From Dyadobacter luticola (GTDB taxonomy: Bacteria > Bacteroidota > Bacteroidia > Cytophagales > Spirosomataceae): a stretch of 64,000 bases of DNA. Location: assembly GCF_005860805.1 (NCBI RefSeq), contig NZ_VCEJ01000004.1, forward strand, positions 186,001 through 250,000, written 5' to 3'. Below are positions 25,876 through 34,850 of this stretch, in pieces. The notes beneath the pieces were generated by a model. It was not told the DNA's origin, did no database searches, and saw only the letters and a program-made list of their open reading frames with translations. Numbering within the stretch: the first letter of the stretch is position 1; each line of letters opens with the position of its first letter. A program made the translations under genes and the position numbers.

Positions 25876-28383
25876 ATGTTTGCAAGAGTTTTAAAAATCT
25901 TTGGAATTGTAGCCCTCTGTGCTGTTTTCTTGTTTGGAGCGATCGAAATCTGGGTTTACAGGAACAGAGAAAAGCTTTTCCGGACTGTACAGGAAAAAGT
26001 GAATGAAAACATCAGCGGCAACATTGAAATCGGCGACTTCAAATTCCGGCCTTTTTACGGAGGACTCGGACTCAATTTTACCCTCACGGATGTCAAGCTG
26101 ACAGATAGCTTGTATAAAGTGCATAAAAAACCTTTCCTGGTAGCCGAGGCCGTGCATGTGGCGCTGGATATTGGTGGCTTTTACAAAGGAAATTTTAAGG
26201 TCAAAAATCTCGTAATCGAAAATGGCGAGATGAAAATGTTTGTCCAGCGTAACGGATACTCGAACCTTAGCCTTTTTAAATCAAACACCAAATCAAAAGA
26301 AAAGAAAGAAAAAGACAGCGATAACAGCATTTTAGATAAGCTGGGCAATCTCCGGTTCGTCAATTTCGGGGTCAATTACGCCGACTCCGTCAAGCAGAAA
26401 TATTACGGCGCGCTTTTCCGGGATGCTACCAACATTATCACCGTCACGGATACTACCACGAATGCTGTTTTCAGCGGCGCCGTATTTTTTAAAGGATTGA
26501 CATTCAAGCCAAAAAAAGGTGGGTTTCTGGTAAATCAGGAGACGAACCTGGCATTGGCGATGGCTTTTGACGAGGACGCCAAAAAGCTGACCATCTATCC
26601 CTCGGTACTGGAAAGCAGCACGCAGGATAAAATCGGAATCAATGGTACATTCGATTTCTCGGATTCTCTCAAACATTTTAATCTGAATTTTGAAGCAAAA
26701 AAAATTGCGATAAAAGACGCTCTGCCGCTTTTGACCTCGCGTCTGCAAACGCAAATTGATTCTATAGGCATTCAGACGACTGTGGATACGCAGGTAAAAG
26801 TTTTGGGAGAACTTACTGGTATGCAGCCGCGGGTTGATGTTTATTTTCAAACCGATACTTTCAAATATGAGTTGCCCGTCGGCACATTGCGAGGCATGAG
26901 AGCGACGGGGACTTTCACCAACCAGGCAGATACCTTGCGTGAACCTGACCCTGAAAATTCACGGTTGAGTGCGCCAAAAGTGGCCGGGTTTTTTGAAACG
27001 ATACCCTTTAACCTGAAACTGGCTGTCAACGATTTTATGAATCCCCGGGCTTACCTCGACGGCCACATTGAAGCAGACTCGACGAATTTGGGTGACTTAC
27101 TCGATCCGTCGCGCTACCAGTTTAAAGCGGGTTCTGCAAAGATCGATTTTCATTTTGATGGTAGCCTTAAAAACTTCTATGATCGTGTAAATGACCGTTT
27201 TGACGGAAAAATCGCGGGTAAAGTCTCACTAAATGATATTGGGATGGACTACCTGCCGCGGCGGGTACATTTGACGAAGATCAAGGGTGATTTTACATTC
27301 AACGAACAAGTGGTGGCATTTCCTGACGTCCATTTTTTTGACGGACAAAATATGCTTTACATGCGCGGCCGGCTGCTGGATCTGATCCCATACTTGTTCG
27401 GTTCGCCTAAACCTTTGAAAGCCAATGTGGACCTGAATATTCCAAACTGGCAGCTCAACTGGCTGGAAACCTTACTTGCGCCGCGGCTGACGCCAAACCG
27501 CAAGAAGAAGAAACTGAAACTATCCGAACTGCTTGATGACGCGATTGACCAGATGGAAATTACAGCCAAACTCGATGCCAAGAAGCTGACATACAGGCAT
27601 TTTCTGGCGAGGGATGTAAAAGGAGAGGTGACGATCAAGGACAATGCGGTAAGTATTGAATATTTCGTGATGAAGGCTTTCGGAGGTGGTAATGTCAGGA
27701 TTGAGGGGCAGATGGATAATTCGGGCGTCGGGCTGCCGAAGCTGGCAGTGAAAGGGAAAATTGGCAATGCGGATGTTCATTCTGTTTTTTATTCGTTCGA
27801 CGATTTCAGGCAGAAAGCGATCACCCACGAAAATTTGAAAGGTGTTCTGAACACGGATTTTGAATTTGAAACCCGTTTGAATAACAATGTTAAGCTAATG
27901 CCCGAAACCATGCAGGGCAGGCTCCATTTCGATCTCAGAAATGGTTACATTATTAATTTTGAGCCTTTTATGAAAATTAAAAAGCTGATTTTCAAGAGGC
28001 GGAATTTTGAGGAAGTTCGTTTTGCGCCAATCCGTAATGACATCAAGCTGCGCGGACAAGAAATAGAAATTGCACCGATGGAGATAGAATCGAACGTCGT
28101 GACACTCTATCTGGACGGGATTTACAGCTTCGGAAATAAAACGGATATCAATATACAGATCCCGCTGAGCAACCTCAAAAAGCGGGATTCGACCTACGTA
28201 CTCGATCCGAACAATGCCGAAAAGAAGGAGGGCTCGAAGATATTTTTACGCGCGATCGACGAAAATGGCGAGGTAAATATCAAGCTCGCCTTCCGCAAGA
28301 AAAGGGATAAGGATAAGGACAAAGAGAAAAATAAAGGCAAGGACGAACCGGCAGAAATCAAGCCGGAAGACATTGAACAGTAG
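25876..28383 (+). CDS. AsmA-family envelope protein
   Basis: An 835-residue protein with one N-terminal membrane anchor (FGIVALCAVFLFGAIEIWVY) and a long strand-rich periplasmic part, as in AsmA/TamB-like proteins now viewed as lipid or outer-membrane-biogenesis bridges. The C-terminal region contains the AsmA-like segment MQGRLHFDLRNGYIINFEPFMKI and ends in a highly charged Lys/Asp/Glu tail (about 40 residues). It stands alone, 2 bases from the convergent response regulator stop. The specific role is not shown by the sequence. Confidence 0.8.
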   Translation: MFARVLKIFGIVALCAVFLFGAIEIWVYRNREKLFRTVQEKVNENISGNIEIGDFKFRPFYGGLGLNFTLTDVKLTDSLYKVHKKPFLVAEAVHVALDIGGFYKGNFKVKNLVIENGEMKMFVQRNGYSNLSLFKSNTKSKEKKEKDSDNSILDKLGNLRFVNFGVNYADSVKQKYYGALFRDATNIITVTDTTTNAVFSGAVFFKGLTFKPKKGGFLVNQETNLALAMAFDEDAKKLTIYPSVLESSTQDKIGINGTFDFSDSLKHFNLNFEAKKIAIKDALPLLTSRLQTQIDSIGIQTTVDTQVKVLGELTGMQPRVDVYFQTDTFKYELPVGTLRGMRATGTFTNQADTLREPDPENSRLSAPKVAGFFETIPFNLKLAVNDFMNPRAYLDGHIEADSTNLGDLLDPSRYQFKAGSAKIDFHFDGSLKNFYDRVNDRFDGKIAGKVSLNDIGMDYLPRRVHLTKIKGDFTFNEQVVAFPDVHFFDGQNMLYMRGRLLDLIPYLFGSPKPLKANVDLNIPNWQLNWLETLLAPRLTPNRKKKKLKLSELLDDAIDQMEITAKLDAKKLTYRHFLARDVKGEVTIKDNAVSIEYFVMKAFGGGNVRIEGQMDNSGVGLPKLAVKGKIGNADVHSVFYSFDDFRQKAITHENLKGVLNTDFEFETRLNNNVKLMPETMQGRLHFDLRNGYIINFEPFMKIKKLIFKRRNFEEVRFAPIRNDIKLRGQEIEIAPMEIESNVVTLYLDGIYSFGNKTDINIQIPLSNLKKRDSTYVLDPNNAEKKEGSKIFLRAIDENGEVNIKLAFRKKRDKDKDKEKNKGKDEPAEIKPEDIEQ

Positions 28384-28385
28384 TC

Positions 28386-29093
28386 TTAATCTTCGTTGCT
28401 GAACATATAGCCGACGCCTTTCAGGGTCTTAATGTAGCTGTCGCCAAGCTTTTCACGCAATTTCCGGATATGTACATCCACGGTCCTTTCGAGCACGTAA
28501 ATGTCTGCACCCCAGATCTTTTGCAATAATTCGTCGCGGCTGAAAACCTTATTAGGTGTCTGCGCCAGGAAAAAAAGTAGTTCAAATTCTTTTTTAGGCA
28601 AGATCACCGATTTTTCTCCCGCCTGCGTCACCGTATAATTTTTCCGGTTGATAGACAAGTCACGGATTTCGATGGTATCTCCCGACTCGGCTTTCTGCGC
28701 TTCCCGTCTGAAAAGTGCATTGATCCGACTCATCAGCGCCCGCGGCTTGATCGGCTTGGTAATGTAATCGTCGGCGCCCACGTCAAATGCAGCCACTTCG
28801 GAATATTCCTCGGAGCGGGCGGTCAGAAAGAGAATGTAGGTGTTTTTAATTTCGGGATTTTGGCGAAGGATCCGGCCGGTTTCGATGCCGTCGAGTTGCG
28901 GCATCATAATGTCGAGGAGGATCAGATCGGGAATAAATGTCTTTGCCATCTCAATGGCTTTCTTCCCGTTTGAGGCAGTCTGTACAGAGTAGCCTTCCTT
29001 GTTTAAATTATATTCCAGCAGTTCAACGATATCGGAGTCATCATCAACGACCAGGACTTTCGGGGCTGATGCTGCAGATTTTGCGGTGCTCAT
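28386..29093 (-). CDS. OmpR/PhoB-family response regulator
   Basis: A 235-residue DNA-binding regulator. The receiver (residues about 12-130) has the acidic pair VVDDDSD, the phospho-acceptor Asp61 in LLDIMMPQLDG, and the switch lysine in YITKPIKP. The C-terminal winged helix shows the OmpR/PhoB pattern VDVHIRKLREKLG followed by IKTLKGVGYMF. It is closest in style to PhoB. No histidine kinase is adjacent, so the partner must be encoded elsewhere. Confidence 0.92.
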   Translation of the reverse strand: MSTAKSAASAPKVLVVDDDSDIVELLEYNLNKEGYSVQTASNGKKAIEMAKTFIPDLILLDIMMPQLDGIETGRILRQNPEIKNTYILFLTARSEEYSEVAAFDVGADDYITKPIKPRALMSRINALFRREAQKAESGDTIEIRDLSINRKNYTVTQAGEKSVILPKKEFELLFFLAQTPNKVFSRDELLQKIWGADIYVLERTVDVHIRKLREKLGDSYIKTLKGVGYMFSNED

Positions 29094-29180
29094 GGTTTTT
29101 GTGATTAAAACGCGATTCGAAATTAGCGGATGTGATGTTCACATTACATGCACAAGCGGATTATTAACACAAACATAATA

Positions 29181-30008
29181 TCATTGGTAAGTAATTTTGT
29201 AGAAATCACCCTGCTCGTTTGTGATCAGCATATCGGTATTGTTCAAAAAAATAAGCGCCTCAGATTGCTTCTTCACAAGCCTGAAACAGCCAACCGGTTT
29301 TTTAAAATTAATCTCTTCACCCGACACTTCAAAAGTGAGCACTTTGCCGTAGGTCAGCAGGGCAAATGTTTTCCCATCGGGACTCATATCCGCCGAAGTT
29401 ACCTGGCTGCTGACCTGAATGCTATCGACCGGCGTCAGCTTGTATGTGCCTTTTTCGGCAGGAAGTGTATATACTTTTACAAACTTGTCCTTGCCCCAGT
29501 TTTTTGAGAAAAGCCAGAGTTTTTGATCGTGATAAAAAAAGGCCTCAAAATCGTTTGGAGCGTCTTTATCGACTTTTTTAAAGGGATATTGAAAAGAAAT
29601 TTTCTCGGTAGTGGAAGCTGTGGGATTGTACTTATAAATGTCCAGCGACTTCCTCGTGCCTGCATTATTCCCAAAATCGCCGATGTAAATGTTTCCACTC
29701 GGGTCCTGCGCCAGATCTTCCCAGTCCACATTCTGCGTACCCGGAATGCTTTTTGTTGAAATCAGCTTGCCTGTGAGGTCAAACTCGTATAGTTCAGGCT
29801 TGCCGCCGCTGTCATTGTGCGTCCAGAATGTACTTTTTCCGCCTGCTCTGGCCAGTCCCGAACTTTCGGAGGCCTGGGAGGGAAGCTTGCCTATTTTACT
29901 AATTTTGTAATGTGACCGGACTTTCCTGAAATCATTCGTTCTCTGATCAGGTTGACAGGTACAGAGCAGGGTTTTTACCGCAAACCACACATATATTGCC
30001 TTATTCAT
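29181..30008 (-). CDS. Exported beta-propeller-like protein
   Basis: A 275-residue protein that begins with a hydrophobic N-terminus (MNKAIYVWFAVKTLLCTCQPDQ) that could be a lipoprotein signal, with weak lipobox TLLC. The body has propeller-type blades, with WTHNDSGGKPELYEFDLTG, VDWEDLAQDPSGNIYIGDFG and MSPDGKTFALLTY. The motif HNDSGG followed by DWEDLA is shared by many secreted proteins of unknown role. The ATG at 30008 is preferred to 30098 because only it places the hydrophobic stretch at the N-terminus. Its start codon overlaps the divergent AI-2E transporter start. Confidence 0.7.
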   Translation of the reverse strand: MNKAIYVWFAVKTLLCTCQPDQRTNDFRKVRSHYKISKIGKLPSQASESSGLARAGGKSTFWTHNDSGGKPELYEFDLTGKLISTKSIPGTQNVDWEDLAQDPSGNIYIGDFGNNAGTRKSLDIYKYNPTASTTEKISFQYPFKKVDKDAPNDFEAFFYHDQKLWLFSKNWGKDKFVKVYTLPAEKGTYKLTPVDSIQVSSQVTSADMSPDGKTFALLTYGKVLTFEVSGEEINFKKPVGCFRLVKKQSEALIFLNNTDMLITNEQGDFYKITYQ

Positions 30009-31260
30009 GAATCCAACGTTACGTCCCGTTCCAAACAAAGATAGAGAAACGCCCCTGTACCTGAAGCTGGCCAGCACGCTGGTCGCCCTCATCGCCACAG
30101 TTTACATTCTCTACGTACTTCGGGAAACAATCATTCCTCTGGCATTTTCTATCCTGCTTGCGATCCTGCTTTACCCGGTTTGTGGTTGGCTTGAAAGACA
30201 TAAAGTGCCGCGCATCGGGGCGATTTTGCTGAGTATCCTCACCTTATTTACGGTCATCGCCATACTGCTTTACGTGGTTTCTCTTCAAATCGGCAGTTTT
30301 GCCGAGGAGCTGCCCAGGATCACCGAAAAAGCTGAAATCATCATGGACAAGACGCTGACGATGGGGGAGCAGTATCTCAACATCAGTCGCAGCCAGCAGG
30401 TAAGTGAGGGTAAAAAGTACCTGGTGAATGCGTTAACCGAGGGGCGCGCCGTTTTGTTAAACACCCTGGTAACTACCACTGGCGCGATTTCAACATTCGT
30501 TTTAATTCCGCTATATATTTTCTTCTTCCTGCTTTACCGCGATTTTTTCAGGATGTTCGTACATAAAGCGATCAAGAATGTGCCGAATGAAGATTTGAAT
30601 GTCCTGCTGAAAAAAATCTATGAAGTGATCCAAAGCTACCTGTCCGGTTTGTTCCTGGTAATTGTGATTGTAGGTGTGCTAAACAGTATTGGTTTGCTCA
30701 TTTTAGGCATCCCGCACGCGATCTTCTTCGGATTTCTGGCTGGATTTTTAATTCTAATCCCCTATATCGGCATCCTGATCGGCTCGGTACTACCCGCTTT
30801 ATTGGCGATCGTCACGATGGATTCGCCCTGGTATGCGGTGGGAGTGATAGGGGTGATGAGTTTTGTGCAGTTTCTGGAAGGTAATTTTATTACACCCAAC
30901 ATTGTGGGTTCAAAAGTGAGCGTAAACCCGCTTGCTGCCATCGTAGCCCTGTTCTTGGGCGGGCAGCTCTGGGGACTTTCCGGCTTAATCCTGGCATTAC
31001 CAGTTACCGCAATCCTGAAAGTGATCCTCGATACCATTCCAAGTCTCGAACCTTTCGGATTTTTGTTGGGGGAACCCGTACACGAGGTAGAAGCTGAAAA
31101 AGAGGAAATCAGGAAGGAAGTGGCGGCTGAAAAAGATTTCAAGAAAAAACCTTATCGCAGATACCGCAACAAACCGCGGAAAAGGCCGGATGGGTCAACA
31201 TTCCCACCATCGACAGCAGGCCCGGCCGGAAATCCTGCGGGAGGCTCGTTAAATGCTTAA
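30007..31260 (+). CDS. AI-2E/PerM-family transporter
   Basis: A 417-residue membrane protein with about eight helices and the family pattern: helices at residues 20-80, then a soluble segment, then the conserved FVLIPLYIFFFLLYRDFF and the C-terminal GNFITPNIVGSKVSVNPLAAIVALFLGGQLWG. Members export or exchange small molecules or ions; AI-2 export by TqsA gave the family its name, but the substrate here is unknown. A charged Lys/Arg tail (RKKPYRRYRNKPRKRP type) ends the protein. It is wedged between neighbours with overlapping start and stop codons. Confidence 0.88.
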   Translation: MNPTLRPVPNKDRETPLYLKLASTLVALIATVYILYVLRETIIPLAFSILLAILLYPVCGWLERHKVPRIGAILLSILTLFTVIAILLYVVSLQIGSFAEELPRITEKAEIIMDKTLTMGEQYLNISRSQQVSEGKKYLVNALTEGRAVLLNTLVTTTGAISTFVLIPLYIFFFLLYRDFFRMFVHKAIKNVPNEDLNVLLKKIYEVIQSYLSGLFLVIVIVGVLNSIGLLILGIPHAIFFGFLAGFLILIPYIGILIGSVLPALLAIVTMDSPWYAVGVIGVMSFVQFLEGNFITPNIVGSKVSVNPLAAIVALFLGGQLWGLSGLILALPVTAILKVILDTIPSLEPFGFLLGEPVHEVEAEKEEIRKEVAAEKDFKKKPYRRYRNKPRKRPDGSTFPPSTAGPAGNPAGGSLNA

Positions 31261-31742
31261 TTTTTTTTCGGCTGGACTTTCTCCACGCTGATTCCCACGC
31301 TTAGAATAAAAGGCAGCGGATTTTGCCGCATGGATTGGGTAAGTGTAAAGGTGTAAACGCCTGATCGGGGAAAATGATAGTTTTTCAGAAAAGGTATTTT
31401 ATGATCAAAAAGGTCGCCCAGACCATTCCCGAAAGGTTTTCCTGTGGTTTCATTAGATAAAAAAACTTCCTCTAATGTATTGGTAATCATCTTATTGTCC
31501 GGTCCGATAAACTGTCGGTTCATGTAGAGATTATAATAAGGATATTGGAGCGCGTTTCTTAAAACATAGTACAGGTTATAAGCCTGCACCGTGTCCTTGA
31601 TCTCCACCTTGAAAGTCGGTTTATTCTTGATATACCAAAGTCCGTCCTTAATATCTTCATGCGCATTGTACACCACATTCTCATTGCAGGAAGTGAGAAA
31701 TGCACCAAAAATGAGCAGGACGGCAAGTTTTAAAAACCTCAT
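31257..31742 (-). CDS. gldH: Gliding motility lipoprotein GldH
   Basis: A 161-residue lipoprotein. The signal peptide MRFLKLAVLLIFGAFLTSC has a clean lipobox (LTSC, Cys19). The mature part fits GldH, with VVYNAHEDIKDGLWYIKNKPTF and LRNALQYPYYNLYM. GldH is needed for gliding motility and, in Flavobacterium, for chitin use, and is found in many T9SS-bearing Bacteroidota. Its stop codon overlaps the AI-2E gene stop in a shared TTAA. It comes 9 bases after the preceding 166-residue gene and may be cotranscribed. Confidence 0.88.
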   Translation of the reverse strand: MRFLKLAVLLIFGAFLTSCNENVVYNAHEDIKDGLWYIKNKPTFKVEIKDTVQAYNLYYVLRNALQYPYYNLYMNRQFIGPDNKMITNTLEEVFLSNETTGKPFGNGLGDLFDHKIPFLKNYHFPRSGVYTFTLTQSMRQNPLPFILSVGISVEKVQPKKN

Positions 31743-31751
31743 GAAAATGAT

Positions 31752-32252
31752 TTAAGAGCTGGTTTGTTCGGAAAAATAGCGGCTCAGCCAGGAATGTGAC
31801 GCCTGGATTTTCCAGCGGTTCATCCACTGCGCTTTCGTACTTACCTGGTTGTCAAAAATGGTGGTATCCGGATGAATGATCTCATCCATCACCGCTTGTC
31901 TGATTTTGGGGACAGGAATTGTTTGAACCTCATGATTATCATCCAGATAAGCCAGCGAGCGGTCAAAAAAATCAATGTTCATGCGCTGCCCGATTTCTTT
32001 CAGCCAATGTGTGGAAGTATCAATCGAACATCCGCTGGGCAGCTCATCGCGCTCATCCACAGCGATTACCACAAAACGGTTTTCAAATATCTTTCCCGAA
32101 GCCGTCAATTTTTTTCCGTGCGCCTGCCATTCGTCGAGCGAAGCTTTCAGAGTTTCAGTAATGATGCCGGTTTCCTGGTCGGTCAATGCCCTGCCCGACT
32201 GGTAGATCCAGATCCTGGCCTGTAAATCGATGGAGCTAAAAGGAATATACAT
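31752..32252 (-). CDS. Conserved hypothetical, often called ABC transporter ATPase
   Basis: A 166-residue cytoplasmic protein that starts MYIPFSSIDLQARIWIYQSGRALTDQE. I know this family as a widespread Bacteroidota protein frequently labelled ABC transporter ATPase, but the sequence has no Walker A, signature or Walker B motif and is far too short. Conserved-looking parts are NRFVVIAVDERDE and GCSIDTSTHWLKEIG. I infer no function. It lies upstream of gldH on the same strand, 9 bases apart. Confidence 0.75.
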   Translation of the reverse strand: MYIPFSSIDLQARIWIYQSGRALTDQETGIITETLKASLDEWQAHGKKLTASGKIFENRFVVIAVDERDELPSGCSIDTSTHWLKEIGQRMNIDFFDRSLAYLDDNHEVQTIPVPKIRQAVMDEIIHPDTTIFDNQVSTKAQWMNRWKIQASHSWLSRYFSEQTSS

Positions 32253-32289
32253 AGTAGATCAGCGGTTGAATCGTAAAAATAACGTTTAA

Positions 32290-33087
32290 TTATAACCCTT
32301 CGGCCTGCGCAATGAGTTCGGCCAGGTCGTAGATTTTGACAGAATCCTCTTTTTCCTTGTTTTTAAGCCCGTCGGTCATCATTACCATACAAAACGGGCA
32401 GGCGACGGCAATCGTATGGGCGCCGGTTTGTAAAGCCTCTTCAATGCGCTCAATGTTGATATCTTTCCTGCCTTTTTCGGGCTCTTTAAACATTTGTCCG
32501 CCACCCGCGCCGCAGCAAAGACCTTTGGTTTTGCACCGCTTCATCTCCACCAAATCAGCGTCCAGCGATTCTAAAACGTGTCGCGGAGCCTCATAAACAT
32601 CATTTGCCCGGCCAAGGTAGCAGGAATCGTGAAATGTGATTTTTTTTCCTGTAAATGCCTGATTTCCTTGCGTACGTATGCGGCCCTCGTTGATGAGCTG
32701 CTGCAAATATTCTGAATGATGCAGCACCTCGTAGTTTCCGCCCAGCTCGGGATATTCGTTTTTTAAGGTGTTGAAACAATGCGGACAAGCTGTCACGATT
32801 TTCTTCACACCGTACATATCCAGCACCTGAATGTTGGACATCGCCAGCATCTGAAATGTAAATTCATTTCCTGCGCGCCGTGCAGGGTCGCCGGTACAGC
32901 TTTCTTCTGTCCCTAAAACAGCAAATTTGATCCCGGCTTTATTCAGGATTTTTGTAAAAGCAATGGTCACTTTCTTGTACCGATCATCAAAGGAGCCGGC
33001 GCAGCCTACCCAGAACAAGACTTCGGGCGTCTCATTCTGCGCAGCCATTTCGGCCATCGTCGGGACTTTATATGTTTGCTCTTCCAT
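32290..33087 (-). CDS. CCG-domain iron-sulfur protein (HdrB/GlcF/LutA-like)
   Basis: A 265-residue soluble protein with two cysteine-rich CCG-type domains, FWVGCAGSFDDRYKK near residue 26 and KTKGLCCGAGGGQMF near residue 162, plus VTACPHCFNTLKNEYP and VACPFCMVMMTDG. Such proteins carry the non-cubane cluster of heterodisulfide-reductase, glycolate-oxidase or lactate-utilisation systems. It is the downstream partner of the membrane-bound ferredoxin gene (43-base gap). Together they look like a quinone-linked electron-transfer pair; the substrate dehydrogenase is unknown. Confidence 0.85.
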   Translation of the reverse strand: MEEQTYKVPTMAEMAAQNETPEVLFWVGCAGSFDDRYKKVTIAFTKILNKAGIKFAVLGTEESCTGDPARRAGNEFTFQMLAMSNIQVLDMYGVKKIVTACPHCFNTLKNEYPELGGNYEVLHHSEYLQQLINEGRIRTQGNQAFTGKKITFHDSCYLGRANDVYEAPRHVLESLDADLVEMKRCKTKGLCCGAGGGQMFKEPEKGRKDINIERIEEALQTGAHTIAVACPFCMVMMTDGLKNKEKEDSVKIYDLAELIAQAEGL

Positions 33088-33130
33088 TTTTATATTTAAA
33101 AAACCGCTTTATCGATAAAATAAAGGCGTT

Positions 33131-34459
33131 TTACTCATTCAGCTTCTGTGCCCAGTTAAGCCGGTCGCCGGGCGAAAACTTCCATGGAGCCTGGTTCGTT
33201 TCCAGGTTTTGAAACATCATATTCCACGAATTCGGCGCTTTCGATTCGTCCATAATGTTGTGGCGGCGCAGCTGTAAAATAATGTCCATCGGGTTAATGA
33301 GCACCGGACATTCCTGCACGCAAGCATTGCAAGTAGTGCAGGCGAGGATTTCTTCTTCAAGGATATAATCACCGATCAGCTGTTTCCCATCGTCGACAAA
33401 TTCGCCTTTATTCGCCAGCATATTTCGTCCCACATCTTCCAGCCGGTCGCGCGTATCCATCATGATCTTGCGCGGTGAGAGCTTTTTGCCGGTAATGTTG
33501 GCCGGACAAGCCGAAGTACACCGCCCGCATTCAGTACAGGAATAAGCGTCCATCAAATTCTTCCAGCTCAGATCCTGGACATCCTTCGCCCCGAAATGTT
33601 CCGGCACCACAGCGCCTTCCTGCGGCTGATCCAGCCCGAGCATAATACGGACTTCGCTGGTAATCACCGGCATATTATCCATTTTTCCTTTCGGTACCAG
33701 CTTCGCAAAATAAGTATTCGGGAAGGCGAGGACAATGTGCAAATGTTTGGAATAGGTGACGTAAACCGCGAAAATGAAGATACCCGTAATGTGAAACCAC
33801 CAGGCAAACCGCTCAATGATGATTAGCGGCTCCGTACTAATACCTGCAAAAATGGGTTTCAGGAATTGACTAAACAGAAAAGTGCCTGTTTGAGTATAAT
33901 GTGCATTGTCCCGATCCTGCAAAACACTATCCGCCGCATTCATGGAAAGAATCGCAATCATCAACACAATCTCAAAGACGAGAATCAGCTTGCCATCCAG
34001 CGCAGGCCAGCCATGCATTTCGCGGTGGCGCTCCGGTTGCAATCGTGGCACCTTTACAATGCTCCTGCGGATCAGGAAAATCACGCAGGCGACTAACACA
34101 CCCACGGCTAAAAATTCAAAGAAGCTGATCAATATGCCGTAAAATCCACCAACCATCGGCGCAAAAACGCGGTGCGTACCAGCAATGCCGTCAATTACAA
34201 TTTCGAGAACCTCAACATTAATCAAAACAAATCCAAGGTAAACCGCCAAATGCAGGAAGCCGATCAGCGGGCGGTCAAACATTTTCTTTTGCCCGAAAGC
34301 AATACGCAGCATCATCGAAAGTCGCTTTCCTGGCTGATCGCGTCTATCCTCGTCACGTCCAAGTCTGATCGTTTTACCGATCACGCCCACGCGCCTCGCC
34401 ACAAGCCAACCCGTGGCCGCTAGGAGAAGGATAAATATGACTTGCTGAACAATTTCCAT
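33131..34459 (-). CDS. Membrane-bound 4Fe-4S oxidoreductase subunit (HdrD/DsrM-like)
   Basis: A 442-residue protein with about five N-terminal membrane helices and a C-terminal ferredoxin domain. Both cubane motifs are intact: CTECGRCTSACP (about residue 312) and CTTCNACVQECP (about residue 371). The membrane half resembles the nitrate-reductase gamma / DsrM cytochrome b-type module (histidines in helix 2 and near FAWWFHITGIF). It probably passes electrons between quinones and the CCG protein encoded next. Neither is assigned to a pathway here. Confidence 0.83.
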   Translation of the reverse strand: MEIVQQVIFILLLAATGWLVARRVGVIGKTIRLGRDEDRRDQPGKRLSMMLRIAFGQKKMFDRPLIGFLHLAVYLGFVLINVEVLEIVIDGIAGTHRVFAPMVGGFYGILISFFEFLAVGVLVACVIFLIRRSIVKVPRLQPERHREMHGWPALDGKLILVFEIVLMIAILSMNAADSVLQDRDNAHYTQTGTFLFSQFLKPIFAGISTEPLIIIERFAWWFHITGIFIFAVYVTYSKHLHIVLAFPNTYFAKLVPKGKMDNMPVITSEVRIMLGLDQPQEGAVVPEHFGAKDVQDLSWKNLMDAYSCTECGRCTSACPANITGKKLSPRKIMMDTRDRLEDVGRNMLANKGEFVDDGKQLIGDYILEEEILACTTCNACVQECPVLINPMDIILQLRRHNIMDESKAPNSWNMMFQNLETNQAPWKFSPGDRLNWAQKLNE

Positions 34460-34638
34460 GGTAAAACCGGCTCAATAGTATGCAAGCATACCTAAACAAA
34501 TATGAGAAAAATGTAGTACCAAGACAATCTCCAAAAATTAATTTGGAAATTTTTGGAAAATCGGCGCCGAACACTTGCTGAATACCAAACACTTGCAAAA
34601 AATCAGCCTTAAATTCCAAAAAATAATTTGGCATTCAA

Positions 34639-34669
34639 TTTGGAAAGCCAGGACAGCTTTCTATTTTTG
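34639..34669 (+). promoter_or_regulatory. Promoter of tRNA-Phe (TTTG, 19 bases, TATTTTTG)
   Basis: A full match to the Bacteroidota consensus: TTTG at 34639-34642, a 19-base spacer, and TATTTTTG at 34662-34669. It is followed by CACTCCC and lies 27 bases before the tRNA. Start would fall about 34676. Confidence 0.7.
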
Positions 34670-34696
34670 CACTCCCGAAAGGAACCAATTGAGCCT

Positions 34697-34769
34697 GGTG
34701 ATGTAGCTCAGTCGGTAGAGCAAAGGACTGAAAATCCTTGTGTCGGCGGTTCGATTCCGTCCATCACCA
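34697..34769 (+). tRNA. tRNA-Phe (GAA)
   Basis: A 73-base cloverleaf. The acceptor GGTGATG pairs with CATCACC, the D arm has GCTC/GAGC, and the anticodon stem AAGGA/TCCTT holds the loop CTGAAAA with anticodon GAA. The T arm is GGCGG/CCGTC around TTCGATT (one G-T pair). The CCA end is not encoded. A strong promoter lies upstream and a terminator follows directly, so it is transcribed alone. Confidence 0.97.
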
Positions 34770-34772
34770 CAG

Positions 34773-34807
34773 AAAAAGCCGCTACGAGCAATCGCAGCGG
34801 CTTTTTT
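34773..34807 (+). terminator. Terminator after tRNA-Phe
   Basis: AAAAAGCCGCT (34773-34783) pairs with AGCGGCTTTTT (34796-34806) around a 12-base loop, ending in a T-run. Strong rho-independent structure; the A-run also permits termination from the other side. Confidence 0.9.
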
Positions 34808-34850
34808 GTTGTTTGCGTAGGATTCTTTTTTCCAATTGCAAAAATTTGAA

